Program-made: the position numbers and the translations under genes
The notes under the pieces: generated by a model
The model's database searches: none
What the model was told of the DNA's origin: nothing
The model's input: only the letters and a program-made list of their open reading frames with translations
Shown: piece after piece, positions 8,326 to 16,099 of the stretch
Numbering within the stretch: position 1 is the stretch's first letter
Layout of the letters: each line of letters begins with the position of its first letter
Assembly (NCBI RefSeq): GCF_036345995.1
Contig: NZ_CP107796.1
Coordinates: forward strand, 3,038,001-3,102,000
Origin: Streptomyces sp. NBC_00557
GTDB lineage: Bacteria; Actinomycetota; Actinomycetes; Streptomycetales; Streptomycetaceae
Length of the DNA: 64,000 nt
Direction of reading: 5' to 3'

Positions 8326-9663
8326 CTACCTGGCTTCTCGGGTGGCGAGTTCGTCCGCGCTGCGGGCGACTCCGAAGGCCTGCGGGACGGGCTGGCTCGC
8401 CATGTAGAGGCGGTCGGCGGTGCGGCGGGGCAGCGGGAAGTACCGGAAGCTGCCGTACACGCGGCCGTCGGGGGTCATGGGCTGGGCGTCGAAGCGGGCC
8501 ACGGTCGCGATCCGGTACGGCTCCCCGCCGTGGCTGTCGAGCAGGGCGATCTCCGTGATGCGGCGGGCGCCGTCGGCGAACCGGGTGAGCTGGACGATGA
8601 CGTCGACGGCGCTGTTGATCTGGTCGTGCAGGGCCACGAAGGGCACCTCCACGTCGGACATGGAGGCGAGGGTCTGCAGCCGGGTGAGGGCGTCCTCGGC
8701 GCTGTTGGCGTGGACGGTGGCCAGCGAGCCGTCGTGGCCGGTGGACATGGCCTGGAGCATGTCGAGGGACTCGCCGCCGCGGACCTCGCCGACGACGATC
8801 CGGTCGGGCCGCATGCGCAGCGAGTTGCGGACCAGGTCGCGGATGGTGACCTGGCCCTTGCCCTCGACGTTCGGGGGCCGCGACTCCAGGCGGACCACGT
8901 GGGCCTGCTGGAGCTGGAGTTCGGCGGAGTCCTCGATGGTGATGATGCGCTCGTGGGACGGGATCAGCCCGGACAGCGCGTTCAGCAGGGTGGTCTTCCC
9001 GGTGCCCGTCGCGCCCGAGACGATGATGTTGAACTTGGCCTGCACCAGTCCCGCCAGCAGGTACACCATGTGCTCGTCGAGCGAGCCGAAGGAGACCAGT
9101 TCCTGGAGGGTGAAGGAGCGCGGGAAGCGGCGGATGGTGAGGATGGGGCCGGTCAGCGACAGCGGCGGGATGATGACGTTGACGCGCTCGCCGGAGGGCA
9201 GCCGGGCGTCCACCATGGGGTTGGACTCGTCCACCCGGCGGTTGACGGTGGACACGATCCGCTCGATGGTCTGCATCAGCTGGTCGGCGGAGACGAACCG
9301 CAGCGGCAGCTGCTCGACGCGGCCGCCGCGTTCCACGAAGATCGCGTCGGGGCCGTTGACCATGATCTCGGTGATCGAGGCGTCTTCGAGGAGGGGCTCG
9401 AGGATGCCGAGGCCGAGTGCCTCGTCCACCACGCGGCGGATCAGCTGCGCGCGCTCCACGGTGGACAGCACCGGGCCCTCGCGGCTGATGATGTGGCCCA
9501 GCACCCGCTCCAGCCGCGCCCTGCGCTCGGCGGCGGCGAGCGCGCTCATCTCGGCGAGGTCGATCTCCTGAAGCAGCTTGGCCCGGTAGGAGGCGACCAG
9601 GTGCCCGTCCTCGCCCCGGCTGCCGTGCTCCTCGGGGGTGGTGATGCGTGCGCGCAGGCTCAT
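8326..9663 (-). CDS. tadA: CpaF/TadA secretion ATPase
   Basis: 445 residues of the type II/IV secretion ATPase family. An N-terminal helical domain is followed by the ATPase core. Walker A is GATGTGKTT (Lys223); the Asp box (ITIEDSAELQ), the Walker B-like VVGEVRGGESLDMLQAM and the His box (GHDGSLATVHANS) are all present. The hexamer drives Flp pilin polymerisation through TadB/TadC at the membrane. It lies 16 bp after a TadE-like gene. All catalytic motifs look intact, so the motor should be functional. Confidence 0.96.
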   Translation of the reverse strand: MSLRARITTPEEHGSRGEDGHLVASYRAKLLQEIDLAEMSALAAAERRARLERVLGHIISREGPVLSTVERAQLIRRVVDEALGLGILEPLLEDASITEIMVNGPDAIFVERGGRVEQLPLRFVSADQLMQTIERIVSTVNRRVDESNPMVDARLPSGERVNVIIPPLSLTGPILTIRRFPRSFTLQELVSFGSLDEHMVYLLAGLVQAKFNIIVSGATGTGKTTLLNALSGLIPSHERIITIEDSAELQLQQAHVVRLESRPPNVEGKGQVTIRDLVRNSLRMRPDRIVVGEVRGGESLDMLQAMSTGHDGSLATVHANSAEDALTRLQTLASMSDVEVPFVALHDQINSAVDVIVQLTRFADGARRITEIALLDSHGGEPYRIATVARFDAQPMTPDGRVYGSFRYFPLPRRTADRLYMASQPVPQAFGVARSADELATREAR

Positions 9664-9679
9664 GTCGGCACCTCCTCGG

Positions 9680-10021
9680 TCAGTGGTCGAGCGGCATGGT
9701 CGCGGTCTTGGTGGCGTCGCCGAAGTCCCAGACGACCCTGGGGATGCGGACCCGTGCGGTGACGGTGACGGTGTCGCCTCCGGCGCCGGACGAGCAGGTC
9801 ACGGTGAGCGCTCCGCTGACCGCCTCGGCGCAGGCCTGCTGGGCGTCCTGCCGCAGGGAGGCGGCCCGCGCCCCGGCCCGGGCCGCCGTACCGGCCTGTT
9901 CGGCGGCGTAGGCGACGGCCCCGATCTGGATGCCGGCGAGGCCGACGATCAGCAGCACCGGGATGAACCCCAGGTATTCGATGGCGACCTGGCCCCGGTC
10001 GCGGGCACGGCGGTACGGCAT
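9680..10021 (-). CDS. TadE-like pseudopilin
   Basis: 113 residues from ATG 10021, 1 bp after the stop of the preceding TadE-like gene. The N-terminus has a short basic leader, a prepilin-type site (Gly followed by QVAIEY, Glu +5 and Tyr +6) and a membrane helix (LGFIPVLLIVGLAGIQIGAV). A small extracellular domain with two Cys follows. TadE-type minor pilins are processed by the same peptidase as Flp and are needed for pilus assembly. The tandem arrangement with the next entry suggests a TadE/TadF pair. Confidence 0.88.
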   Translation of the reverse strand: MPYRRARDRGQVAIEYLGFIPVLLIVGLAGIQIGAVAYAAEQAGTAARAGARAASLRQDAQQACAEAVSGALTVTCSSGAGGDTVTVTARVRIPRVVWDFGDATKTATMPLDH

Positions 10022-10022
10022 C

Positions 10023-10400
10023 TCAGTGCTTCGCCTCCTCGACGGCGCCGGCGTGGCCGGTGACGGTGGCCGGGAAGTCGATCAGCCCGGGGAAGAGCAC
10101 GGGGACGTGCAGCCTGACGTCGGCCGTGACATAGCCGCTGCCGCCGCAGGACACCGCCGCACTCCCCCGCCACGCCGCCGACAGGTGCTTGAGGCCGGCC
10201 GCCGAGCAGGCCGCCGGCCGCGCGCCCGGCGGCACCGCGGTCCCCGCCCGCACGGCCTCGTCCGCGGCGTTCCCGGCGAGCGTGAAGGTGTACCCCACGA
10301 GCACGGCCTGCCACAGCAGCACCAGCGTCAGGATGATCAGCGGCGTCATCCCCAGGAACTCGATGCTGACCTGTCCGCGGTCTCCGTCCGGCCTCGTCAT
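10023..10400 (-). CDS. TadE-like pseudopilin
   Basis: 125 residues with leader DRG, a prepilin-type motif (Gly then QVSIEF, with Phe in place of Tyr at +6) and a membrane helix (LGMTPLIILTLVLLWQAVLV). It is followed by an Ala-rich stretch and an extracellular domain with two Cys. The gene lies 7 bp after the CpaE-like gene and is almost fused to the next pseudopilin gene. It probably acts as a minor pilin of the Tad system. Which of the two is TadE and which TadF cannot be decided from sequence alone. Confidence 0.88.
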   Translation of the reverse strand: MTRPDGDRGQVSIEFLGMTPLIILTLVLLWQAVLVGYTFTLAGNAADEAVRAGTAVPPGARPAACSAAGLKHLSAAWRGSAAVSCGGSGYVTADVRLHVPVLFPGLIDFPATVTGHAGAVEEAKH

Positions 10401-10407
10401 GGCGCGC

Positions 10408-11640
10408 TCACTCCTTCCGCCGCCGGAATCCGCCCGGGCCGCGCCCGCTGCCCCGGTGCGCCCCCTCGGCCGCCTTCACCAGTCCCAGCTCTCCGGCGAG
10501 CGCCCACAGGGCCTGCTTGACCGTGCTCCTGCTGTCCAGTTCGTGGACCCGCCCGGCGTCCACGACGGCTTGAAGTTCCTTGAAATTGGCCGGAATCGCG
10601 GTGCGTGCCAGCGCGGTCCCGGTGATGCGCTGCACCAGCGGCGGCTGGATCTCCGTGCCGCGGGTGTGCCGGTTGACGACGACCGTCGTCTCCTCGGCCT
10701 TGCGGATCTGCAGCCGGTCCCACATCCGCACGGTCCGCTTGGCGGCGCGTACGGCGATCACGTCCGGCGTGGTGACCAGCAGCGCGGTGTCGGCCATCTC
10801 CACCACCGCGGCCCCGGCGCCGCTGAGCTGGGCGCCGCAGTCCACGACGACCACCTCGTAGCGGGAGCGCAGGGCGCTGACGATCTGGCGGGCGGCGCGG
10901 TCGGTGACCTCCTCGCCGCGTTCGCCCTCGGCGGGGGCGAGGAGCACGGCGAGTCCGGTGTCGTGGCGGAAGACGGCGTCGGCGAGGACGCGGGGCGAGA
11001 TGTCGGTGATGGCGGCCAGGTCGGCCACGGACCGCCGGAACTGGATGTCCAGGTAGGAGGCGACGTCCCCGGTCTGGAGGTCGAGGTCGGCCAGGGCCGT
11101 CGGCCGGCCGGAGGCCTGGGCGGCCAGGGCCAGCTGGACGGCCGCCAGGGTCGCGCCGACGCCGCCCTTGGCGCCGCTGACCGTGACGACCGTGCCGCCC
11201 GCCCCTGCGAACAGCTCGGCGCCGTGCCCGAGGTGGCGCCGTACCCCCGTCGACCACTGGGCGACGGCCTGGACGCGGCTGGCGAGTTCCTCGTACGACA
11301 GCGGGAGCGCGACCAGGCCGCGGGCGCCGGAGTCCATGGCGGCGGAGAACAGGCCGGGGCTCGTGTCGGTGGTCACGAGGATGACGCCGACGGCCGGGAA
11401 GCGCAGGGCGACCTCGCGGATCAGCTCCAGGGCCGGGACCGGGCCGATGCGCTCGTGGACGACGACCACCTCGGGGAGTTCGTCGACGGACTCGGCGGCG
11501 AGCCGGGCGAGGGTGTCGACGAGCTGGGTGGAGTCGGTGACCGGTGGCTGGGGTTCGGCGTCGGGGAGCTGGCTGAGCAGGGTGGTCAGGGAGCGGACGG
11601 CGTCCGGGTCCGTGCCGGCCGGGAGGATCCTGGTGGGCAT
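10408..11640 (-). CDS. CpaE/TadZ-like MinD-family protein with atypical P-loop
   Basis: 410 residues. The N-terminal part (about 1-135) looks like a receiver-like domain of the CpaE type. The C-terminal part is a MinD/ParA-like ATPase with the deviant Walker A KGGVGAT at about residue 155, a Walker A' (ADLDLQTGDVASYLD) and a Walker B (VVVDCGAQLSG). The P-loop keeps the signature first Lys but has Ala where the phosphate-binding Lys normally sits. CpaE/TadZ proteins place the pilus machine at a pole or site, and atypical P-loops are known in that family. The C-terminus is basic. It is transcribed between cpaB and the TadE-like genes. Confidence 0.9.
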   Translation of the reverse strand: MPTRILPAGTDPDAVRSLTTLLSQLPDAEPQPPVTDSTQLVDTLARLAAESVDELPEVVVVHERIGPVPALELIREVALRFPAVGVILVTTDTSPGLFSAAMDSGARGLVALPLSYEELASRVQAVAQWSTGVRRHLGHGAELFAGAGGTVVTVSGAKGGVGATLAAVQLALAAQASGRPTALADLDLQTGDVASYLDIQFRRSVADLAAITDISPRVLADAVFRHDTGLAVLLAPAEGERGEEVTDRAARQIVSALRSRYEVVVVDCGAQLSGAGAAVVEMADTALLVTTPDVIAVRAAKRTVRMWDRLQIRKAEETTVVVNRHTRGTEIQPPLVQRITGTALARTAIPANFKELQAVVDAGRVHELDSRSTVKQALWALAGELGLVKAAEGAHRGSGRGPGGFRRRKE

Positions 11641-11652
11641 GCGGGCCGCCTC

Positions 11653-12360
11653 TCACTTGTCCGTCGCGAGTTCGTAGGTGCGGTCCTTGTCGGGGACGCT
11701 GGTCTCGCTGCCGGGCGCCACCAGGGCGAGCCGGACGCGCTGGGCGAAGGACTCGGCGTAGGTGATGCGCTGGGCGTCGAGGGTGGACAGCGCGAAGGTG
11801 ATGGGGACGGCCTCGCTGGGCTGCTGCTGGTTCTTGTTCTGGTCGGGGTCGAGGGCGGTGATCTGGCCGACGTCGAGGACCCGGGCGTCGGTGACGATGA
11901 TCTTCGACTGGTCCGGGTCGCCCTCCTTCTTCCCGGCGAAGGTGGCGTAAACGTTGACGTGCGAGCCCGGTGTGATCTTCCCGGCGACTCCGGTGGCCGC
12001 GTCGATCATGATGGCGACCTCCTGCTGTCCGGGCTGCAGGGCGGGCTGGTCGACGATCATGTCGGTCTGCAGCAGGGAGCCCTTGCGCAGGGTGGTCACC
12101 GCGATCTTGCCCTGGATCTGGCGCAGGTCGGTGACGGCGTTGCCGGACAGCCAGCGCCTGGGCATCCTGATCTTCTCGAACTGGCCCGCGTCCAGGGCGG
12201 TGTACGGCTTCACGTCGGACTTCACCCGGTAGGCGCCGACCTCGGGCCCGACCTTGGAGTCGACGTCGTGGACGACGGACAGCACGCCGGCGAACGCGCC
12301 GAGAGCGCACAGGACCGACAGGATCAGCAGTATCACGCCGCGGCGCTGACGGGAGTTCAT
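11653..12360 (-). CDS. cpaB: CpaB/RcpC-like Flp pilus assembly protein
   Basis: 235 residues with one N-terminal membrane helix (GVILLILSVLCALGAFAGVL), a SAF-like domain (YTALDAGQFEKIRMPRRWL) and a CpaB domain (EVAIMIDAATGVAGKITPGSHVNVYATF). In Gram-negative Tad systems CpaB/RcpC modulates the outer-membrane secretin. Here, in a Gram-positive without a secretin, it probably acts at the outer face of the membrane or in the wall. It precedes cpaE by 12 bp. Confidence 0.92.
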   Translation of the reverse strand: MNSRQRRGVILLILSVLCALGAFAGVLSVVHDVDSKVGPEVGAYRVKSDVKPYTALDAGQFEKIRMPRRWLSGNAVTDLRQIQGKIAVTTLRKGSLLQTDMIVDQPALQPGQQEVAIMIDAATGVAGKITPGSHVNVYATFAGKKEGDPDQSKIIVTDARVLDVGQITALDPDQNKNQQQPSEAVPITFALSTLDAQRITYAESFAQRVRLALVAPGSETSVPDKDRTYELATDK

Positions 12361-12417
12361 GAACCGTGCAACCTCATTGGGGAATCGGTCGAGCGGGCTG
12401 GGAACGTACGGGGCGGG

Positions 12418-13281
12418 TCAGGCGGGCGTGCGCTGTTCCAGGGCGCGGGGCGGGGCGGGTTCGTACCCGGGCGGGGTGGCGGAGCAGAAGACGCAGCGGT
12501 CGCCGATGACGTCCAGGCCGCACCAGTGGCAGGCGGTCTGCCGTACCGACGTGACGAGCTGGTAGAGCACCGACAGGTCGGCGAGGTGGCTGCAGAACTC
12601 GGTCATGCGGCCGGTGCCCCACCACACCGGGGACTCGGCGGGCAGCGGGACCTCGCGCAGCCCGTGCACGCTCCACTGCCCGGCGAGCCCGGCGACCCAG
12701 TCGCCGTGCCCCTGCTGCCCCTTGGCGACGAGCATCCAGGTGTGGAACTCCGGTCCCTTGAGGGTGGCGCCGGGGGCGATGCGCACGAGTTGCGGTTCCG
12801 GGTGGGCGAGCACGGCGAACTGGCTGCCGGGCATCCAGGACTTGGCGTGCGCCTTCAGGCCGACCGGCACCCGGTCCAGCTTGGCGACGGAGCCGAGGAC
12901 GGCTCCGGCGTGCAGGTAGTGGGTGAGGAGCCGGCCGGCGGAGGCGAGCACGCCGGGGCTGAGGTCGCAGGAGGCGAGCTGGCGCAGCTGCCGGGCGAGC
13001 ACGGCGACGGCGAGCGGCGGCAGTGCGGGCCGGAAGACGGCGATGCGGTCGCTCTCCAGCAGTGAGCGCAGGGTGTGCAGCCGGCGTACGACGGGCTCGG
13101 GGGTGGCGGCCGAGCAGAGGACGATCAGGTAGCCGTACTGCTCGGTGAGGGTGTGGAGTTCGAGGAGGGCGTGCTCCAGCGGGCGCTGGTCGAGGCCGTC
13201 CAGCACGACGGCCGGCACGGTCCGTTCGTCCTGCGCCGGCAGTGCCATGTCGGCACTGGTGACGGCAATGGCAGTGGGCAC
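12418..13281 (-). CDS. Tad-locus protein of unknown function with C-terminal zinc ribbon
   Basis: 287 residues and the first gene of the leftward Tad operon. The N-terminal half looks like an alpha/beta fold (VPAVVLDGLDQRPL, then LIVLCSAATPEP) and the middle contains several Trp and Gly. The C-terminus carries two CxxC pairs (CHWCG and CVFC, 8 residues apart), a zinc-ribbon-like element, followed by a Pro-rich tail. There is no signal peptide or membrane segment, so it should be cytoplasmic. I do not recognise the family. Its fixed place ahead of cpaB suggests a structural or regulatory part in pilus biogenesis. The start at 13281 (ATG/GTG region) is not secured by a strong ribosome-binding site. 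Confidence 0.75.
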   Translation of the reverse strand: MPTAIAVTSADMALPAQDERTVPAVVLDGLDQRPLEHALLELHTLTEQYGYLIVLCSAATPEPVVRRLHTLRSLLESDRIAVFRPALPPLAVAVLARQLRQLASCDLSPGVLASAGRLLTHYLHAGAVLGSVAKLDRVPVGLKAHAKSWMPGSQFAVLAHPEPQLVRIAPGATLKGPEFHTWMLVAKGQQGHGDWVAGLAGQWSVHGLREVPLPAESPVWWGTGRMTEFCSHLADLSVLYQLVTSVRQTACHWCGLDVIGDRCVFCSATPPGYEPAPPRALEQRTPA

Positions 13282-13482
13282 GCGCAGCTCCCCGTTCTTC
13301 CCATCCGCCGGCCCACCGGAAGGTCACTCCTGTGCGCCGGGACGACTTCACTGCGTGACTACGTGAGCACTGTAACCACGGCCGTATGACCGGAGAACAG
13401 CGTTTGTGAAGCTCGCGTGGAACTCTCTGGTCACAACTCCCGCCAAATCCGGACAGCTTGAGCGGCGATACGGAAACGGTTT

Positions 13483-13521
13483 TGGTCTGGACCTCTTGAC
13501 ACCCGGATTGGTCTGGACCAA
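13483..13521 (+). promoter_or_regulatory. Two DasR/dre-like boxes over the chitinase promoter
   Basis: Two copies of TGGTCTGGACC(T/A) lie at 13483-13494 and 13509-13520, 26 bp apart. The second is a near-perfect palindrome (TTGGTCTGGACCAA, 13508-13521) close to the DasR-responsive element consensus known from Streptomyces chitinase and PTS genes. A TTGACA at 13496-13501 between the boxes could be the -35 element; no strong -10 follows. The chitinase start is 88 bp downstream. Repression by DasR relieved by glucosamine-6-phosphate is established for such sites; here it is inferred from sequence. Confidence 0.85.
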
Positions 13522-13608
13522 CTTGGAGCCCGACGGTGGCCACCGCATCTCCCCCTCACCTCCCAAGGCACGCTCGCCCCCACCCCACTTCCCCCACCGG
13601 AGGCCCCA

Positions 13609-15324
13609 GTGGACCTTGCACCAGGCATACCCAGACCCCGCGCACGGCGAATCACCCTCTGGTCCGCCGCCACGGCCCTGGCCCTGTCCGTCGCCGGGCT
13701 CGCCGCGGCCCCGGCCTCCGCGGCGGACGTCAACAACGTGAGGAACGCGGGCTTCGAGTCGGGCCTCACCGGCTGGACGTGCACGGCCGGCAGCGGGACG
13801 ACCGTCTCCTCCCCGGTGCACTCCGGTTCCTCCGCGCTCAAGGCGACCCCGGCCGGCCAGGACAACGCCCAGTGCACCCAGACGGTCGCGGTCAAGCCCA
13901 ACTCGACGTACACGCTGAGCGCGTGGGTGCAGGGCGGCTACTCGTACCTGGGCGTGACGGGCACGGGCACCACCGACGTGTCGACCTGGACGCCGGACAC
14001 GACGTCCTGGAAGCAGCTGTCGACGACGTTCACCACCGGCGCGTCCACCTCGTCCGTCACGGTCTACACGCACGGCTGGTACGGCCAGGCCGCCTACTAC
14101 GCCGACGACGTCTCGGTCTACGGCCCCGACGGCGGCGGAGGCGGCGACCCGGCCCCGACCGTCCCCGCCGCGCCGGCCGGCCTGTCCGTCTCCGGTACGA
14201 CGTCCTCGTCGGTGTCGCTGTCCTGGACCGGGGTGTCGGGGGCGACGGGCTACAACGTCTACCGCGACGGCGCCAAGGTGACCGCGGTGACGGGAACGTC
14301 CGCCACGGTGACGGGCCTGTCGGCGTCGACGTCGTACTCCTTCCAGGTGACCGCGACGAACGCGGCAGGCGAGTCGGCGAAGTCGGCGGCGGTGACGGGC
14401 ACGACGGCCTCCGGCGGCAGCAGCGGCGGTGGCGGCGCCCTGCCCAAGCACGCCGTGACCGGCTACTGGCAGAACTTCAACAACGGCGCGAAGGTGCAGA
14501 AGCTGTCCGACGTGCCCTCCGCGTACGACATCATCGCCGTGGCCTTCGCCGACGCCACCTCGACGCCGGGCGCCGTGACCTTCAGCCTGGACTCCTCCGG
14601 CCTGGGCGGCTACACCGTCGACCAGTTCAAGGCGGACATCAGGGCCAAGCAGGCGGCCGGCAAGAAGGTCGTCATCTCCATCGGCGGCCAGAACGGCACG
14701 GTGTCCGTCAACGACTCGGCCTCCGCGGCGAACTTCGCGAACTCGGTGTACTCGCTGATGCAGACGTACGGCTTCGACGGCGTCGACATCGACCTGGAGA
14801 ACGGCCTCAACGCCACCTACATGACACAGGCCCTGCGCACCCTGTCGTCGAAGGCGGGCTCGTCCCTGATCATCACGATGGCCCCGCAGACGATCGACAT
14901 GCAGTCGACGTCGAACTCCTACTTCCAGACGGCCCTGAACATCAAGGACATCCTCACGGTCGTCAACATGCAGTACTACAACAGCGGTTCGATGCTCGGC
15001 TGCGACGGCAAGGTCTACAGCCAGGGCTCGGTCGACTTCCTCACCGCTCTCGCCTGCATCCAGCTCCAGGGCGGCCTCGCCGCCTCGCAGGTGGGCCTCG
15101 GCCTGCCCGCGTCGACGAGCGCGGCGGGCAGCGGCTACGTCTCGCCGACCGTGGTGGACAACGCCCTGGACTGCCTGACGGCGGGCACCAACTGCGGCTC
15201 GTTCAAGCCGTCCAGGACCTACCCCGACCTGCGCGGCGCGATGACCTGGTCGACGAACTGGGACGCGTCGGCGGGCAACGCGTGGTCGAACGCGGTCGGC
15301 GCCCATGTGCACGCGCTGCCGTGA
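13609..15324 (+). CDS. chiA: Secreted GH18 chitinase (carbohydrate-binding, FnIII, catalytic)
   Basis: 571 residues from GTG 13609 (ribosome-binding site CGGAGG). Order: a signal peptide with Arg-rich n-region and cleavage near ASA (about residue 39); a beta-sandwich carbohydrate-binding module (about 42-175, beginning NNVRNAGFESGLTGW); a Gly linker; an FnIII domain (about 185-268); a Gly/Ser linker; and a GH18 barrel (about 280-571). The family signature DGVDIDLE is present with catalytic acid Glu397, and SIGGQ provides the substrate-binding strand. It hydrolyses beta-1,4 bonds in chitin outside the cell. Two DasR-like boxes sit upstream. The symbol rests on remembered domain order and gene neighbourhood in S. 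coelicolor. Confidence 0.94.
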   Translation: MDLAPGIPRPRARRITLWSAATALALSVAGLAAAPASAADVNNVRNAGFESGLTGWTCTAGSGTTVSSPVHSGSSALKATPAGQDNAQCTQTVAVKPNSTYTLSAWVQGGYSYLGVTGTGTTDVSTWTPDTTSWKQLSTTFTTGASTSSVTVYTHGWYGQAAYYADDVSVYGPDGGGGGDPAPTVPAAPAGLSVSGTTSSSVSLSWTGVSGATGYNVYRDGAKVTAVTGTSATVTGLSASTSYSFQVTATNAAGESAKSAAVTGTTASGGSSGGGGALPKHAVTGYWQNFNNGAKVQKLSDVPSAYDIIAVAFADATSTPGAVTFSLDSSGLGGYTVDQFKADIRAKQAAGKKVVISIGGQNGTVSVNDSASAANFANSVYSLMQTYGFDGVDIDLENGLNATYMTQALRTLSSKAGSSLIITMAPQTIDMQSTSNSYFQTALNIKDILTVVNMQYYNSGSMLGCDGKVYSQGSVDFLTALACIQLQGGLAASQVGLGLPASTSAAGSGYVSPTVVDNALDCLTAGTNCGSFKPSRTYPDLRGAMTWSTNWDASAGNAWSNAVGAHVHALP

Positions 15325-15344
15325 GGTGAGGCACCGCGGATGAC

Positions 15345-15375
15345 GACGCCCGGGCCCGGAGGGGGCCCGGGCGTC
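15345..15375. terminator. Bidirectional terminator hairpin
   Basis: A perfect 13-bp inverted repeat (GACGCCCGGGCCC and its complement) with a 5-base loop GGAGG. It lies between the chitinase stop and the stop of the convergent gene at 15385. It lacks a long T run, as is usual for Streptomyces terminators. Confidence 0.85.
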
Positions 15376-15384
15376 GCCGCCGTG

Positions 15385-16026
15385 TCAGGCGGAGTCGTCA
15401 CCGGAGGCGTCGCCGCCGGCCGCCTTGTCCTCGGCGGGCTCGTCCTTGGCGGGCTCGTCCTCGAAGTACGCGTCCAGCACCGCGTCCAGCTGGTCGTCCC
15501 ACTCCTTGAAACGGGACCGCGACGCCGCCTCGATCTCGATCGGGTACCAGCGCCGGTCCGGGGTGTGGACGGTGATCGTGAAACGCTTGCCGAAGCGCGG
15601 GGACTCGGTCTCGACCGCGGCGATCTCGTCCCAGCGGAACTCGCAGGCCTCCTCGTCCAGGCGCAGGCGTACGCCCTTGCGGTCGGCCACGATCTTCGCG
15701 CGGCGGTCGGAGGCCTCGAAGACCGGACCGCCGTGAGGGCCGTCGTCGGGGCCGTCGCCGTCCGCGGCCTCGTCGGCGTCCGTGGCCTGTGCGCTGTCCG
15801 CGGACTCCCCGGACAGCGCGGAACCCTCGGGCGCCGCCGCGTCCTGAGGCCGGGCCGGCGTCCCGTCCCCGCCCGGCACCGCGTCCGCCGGTTCCTCCGG
15901 CTCGCCCTGCGCCGGAACCGTGATCCCGGGGATGAACGCCGGATCGAAACCGGCGCCCGTCACGGGCTCGGCCTTCAACGGCTGTGCTTCGGACGGCTTG
16001 CTGCTCGCTCCTATGCGCTGCTCCAC
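15385..16026 (-). CDS. Conserved acidic protein of unknown function
   Basis: 213 residues if started at GTG 16026. The frame extends to GTG 16092, but the extra 22 residues have poor codon bias and look non-coding. The first 110 residues are Pro/Ala/Glu/Asp-rich and probably disordered. The C-terminal domain (about 115-190) has alternating strands such as KIVADRKGVRLRLDEEACEFRWDE and FTITVHTPDRRWYPIEI, resembling a PH-like fold, followed by an acidic, repetitive tail. There is no membrane segment. It lies convergent to the chitinase and downstream of the GntP permease gene. Function unknown. Confidence 0.75.
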   Translation of the reverse strand: MEQRIGASSKPSEAQPLKAEPVTGAGFDPAFIPGITVPAQGEPEEPADAVPGGDGTPARPQDAAAPEGSALSGESADSAQATDADEAADGDGPDDGPHGGPVFEASDRRAKIVADRKGVRLRLDEEACEFRWDEIAAVETESPRFGKRFTITVHTPDRRWYPIEIEAASRSRFKEWDDQLDAVLDAYFEDEPAKDEPAEDKAAGGDASGDDSA

Positions 16027-16099
16027 GGCGGCAGTATGGACGACTTCCCTGTGCCGGAACCAGTCAGCCCGCCCGTCCCCGGAATCACTCACGTCCCGT

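Noticed and set aside
13345..13375. TCACGCAGTGA upstream of the Tad operon, considered as a BldD site.
   Set aside because: Only half of the BldD consensus matches and the arms are 4 bp; too weak to report as a site.
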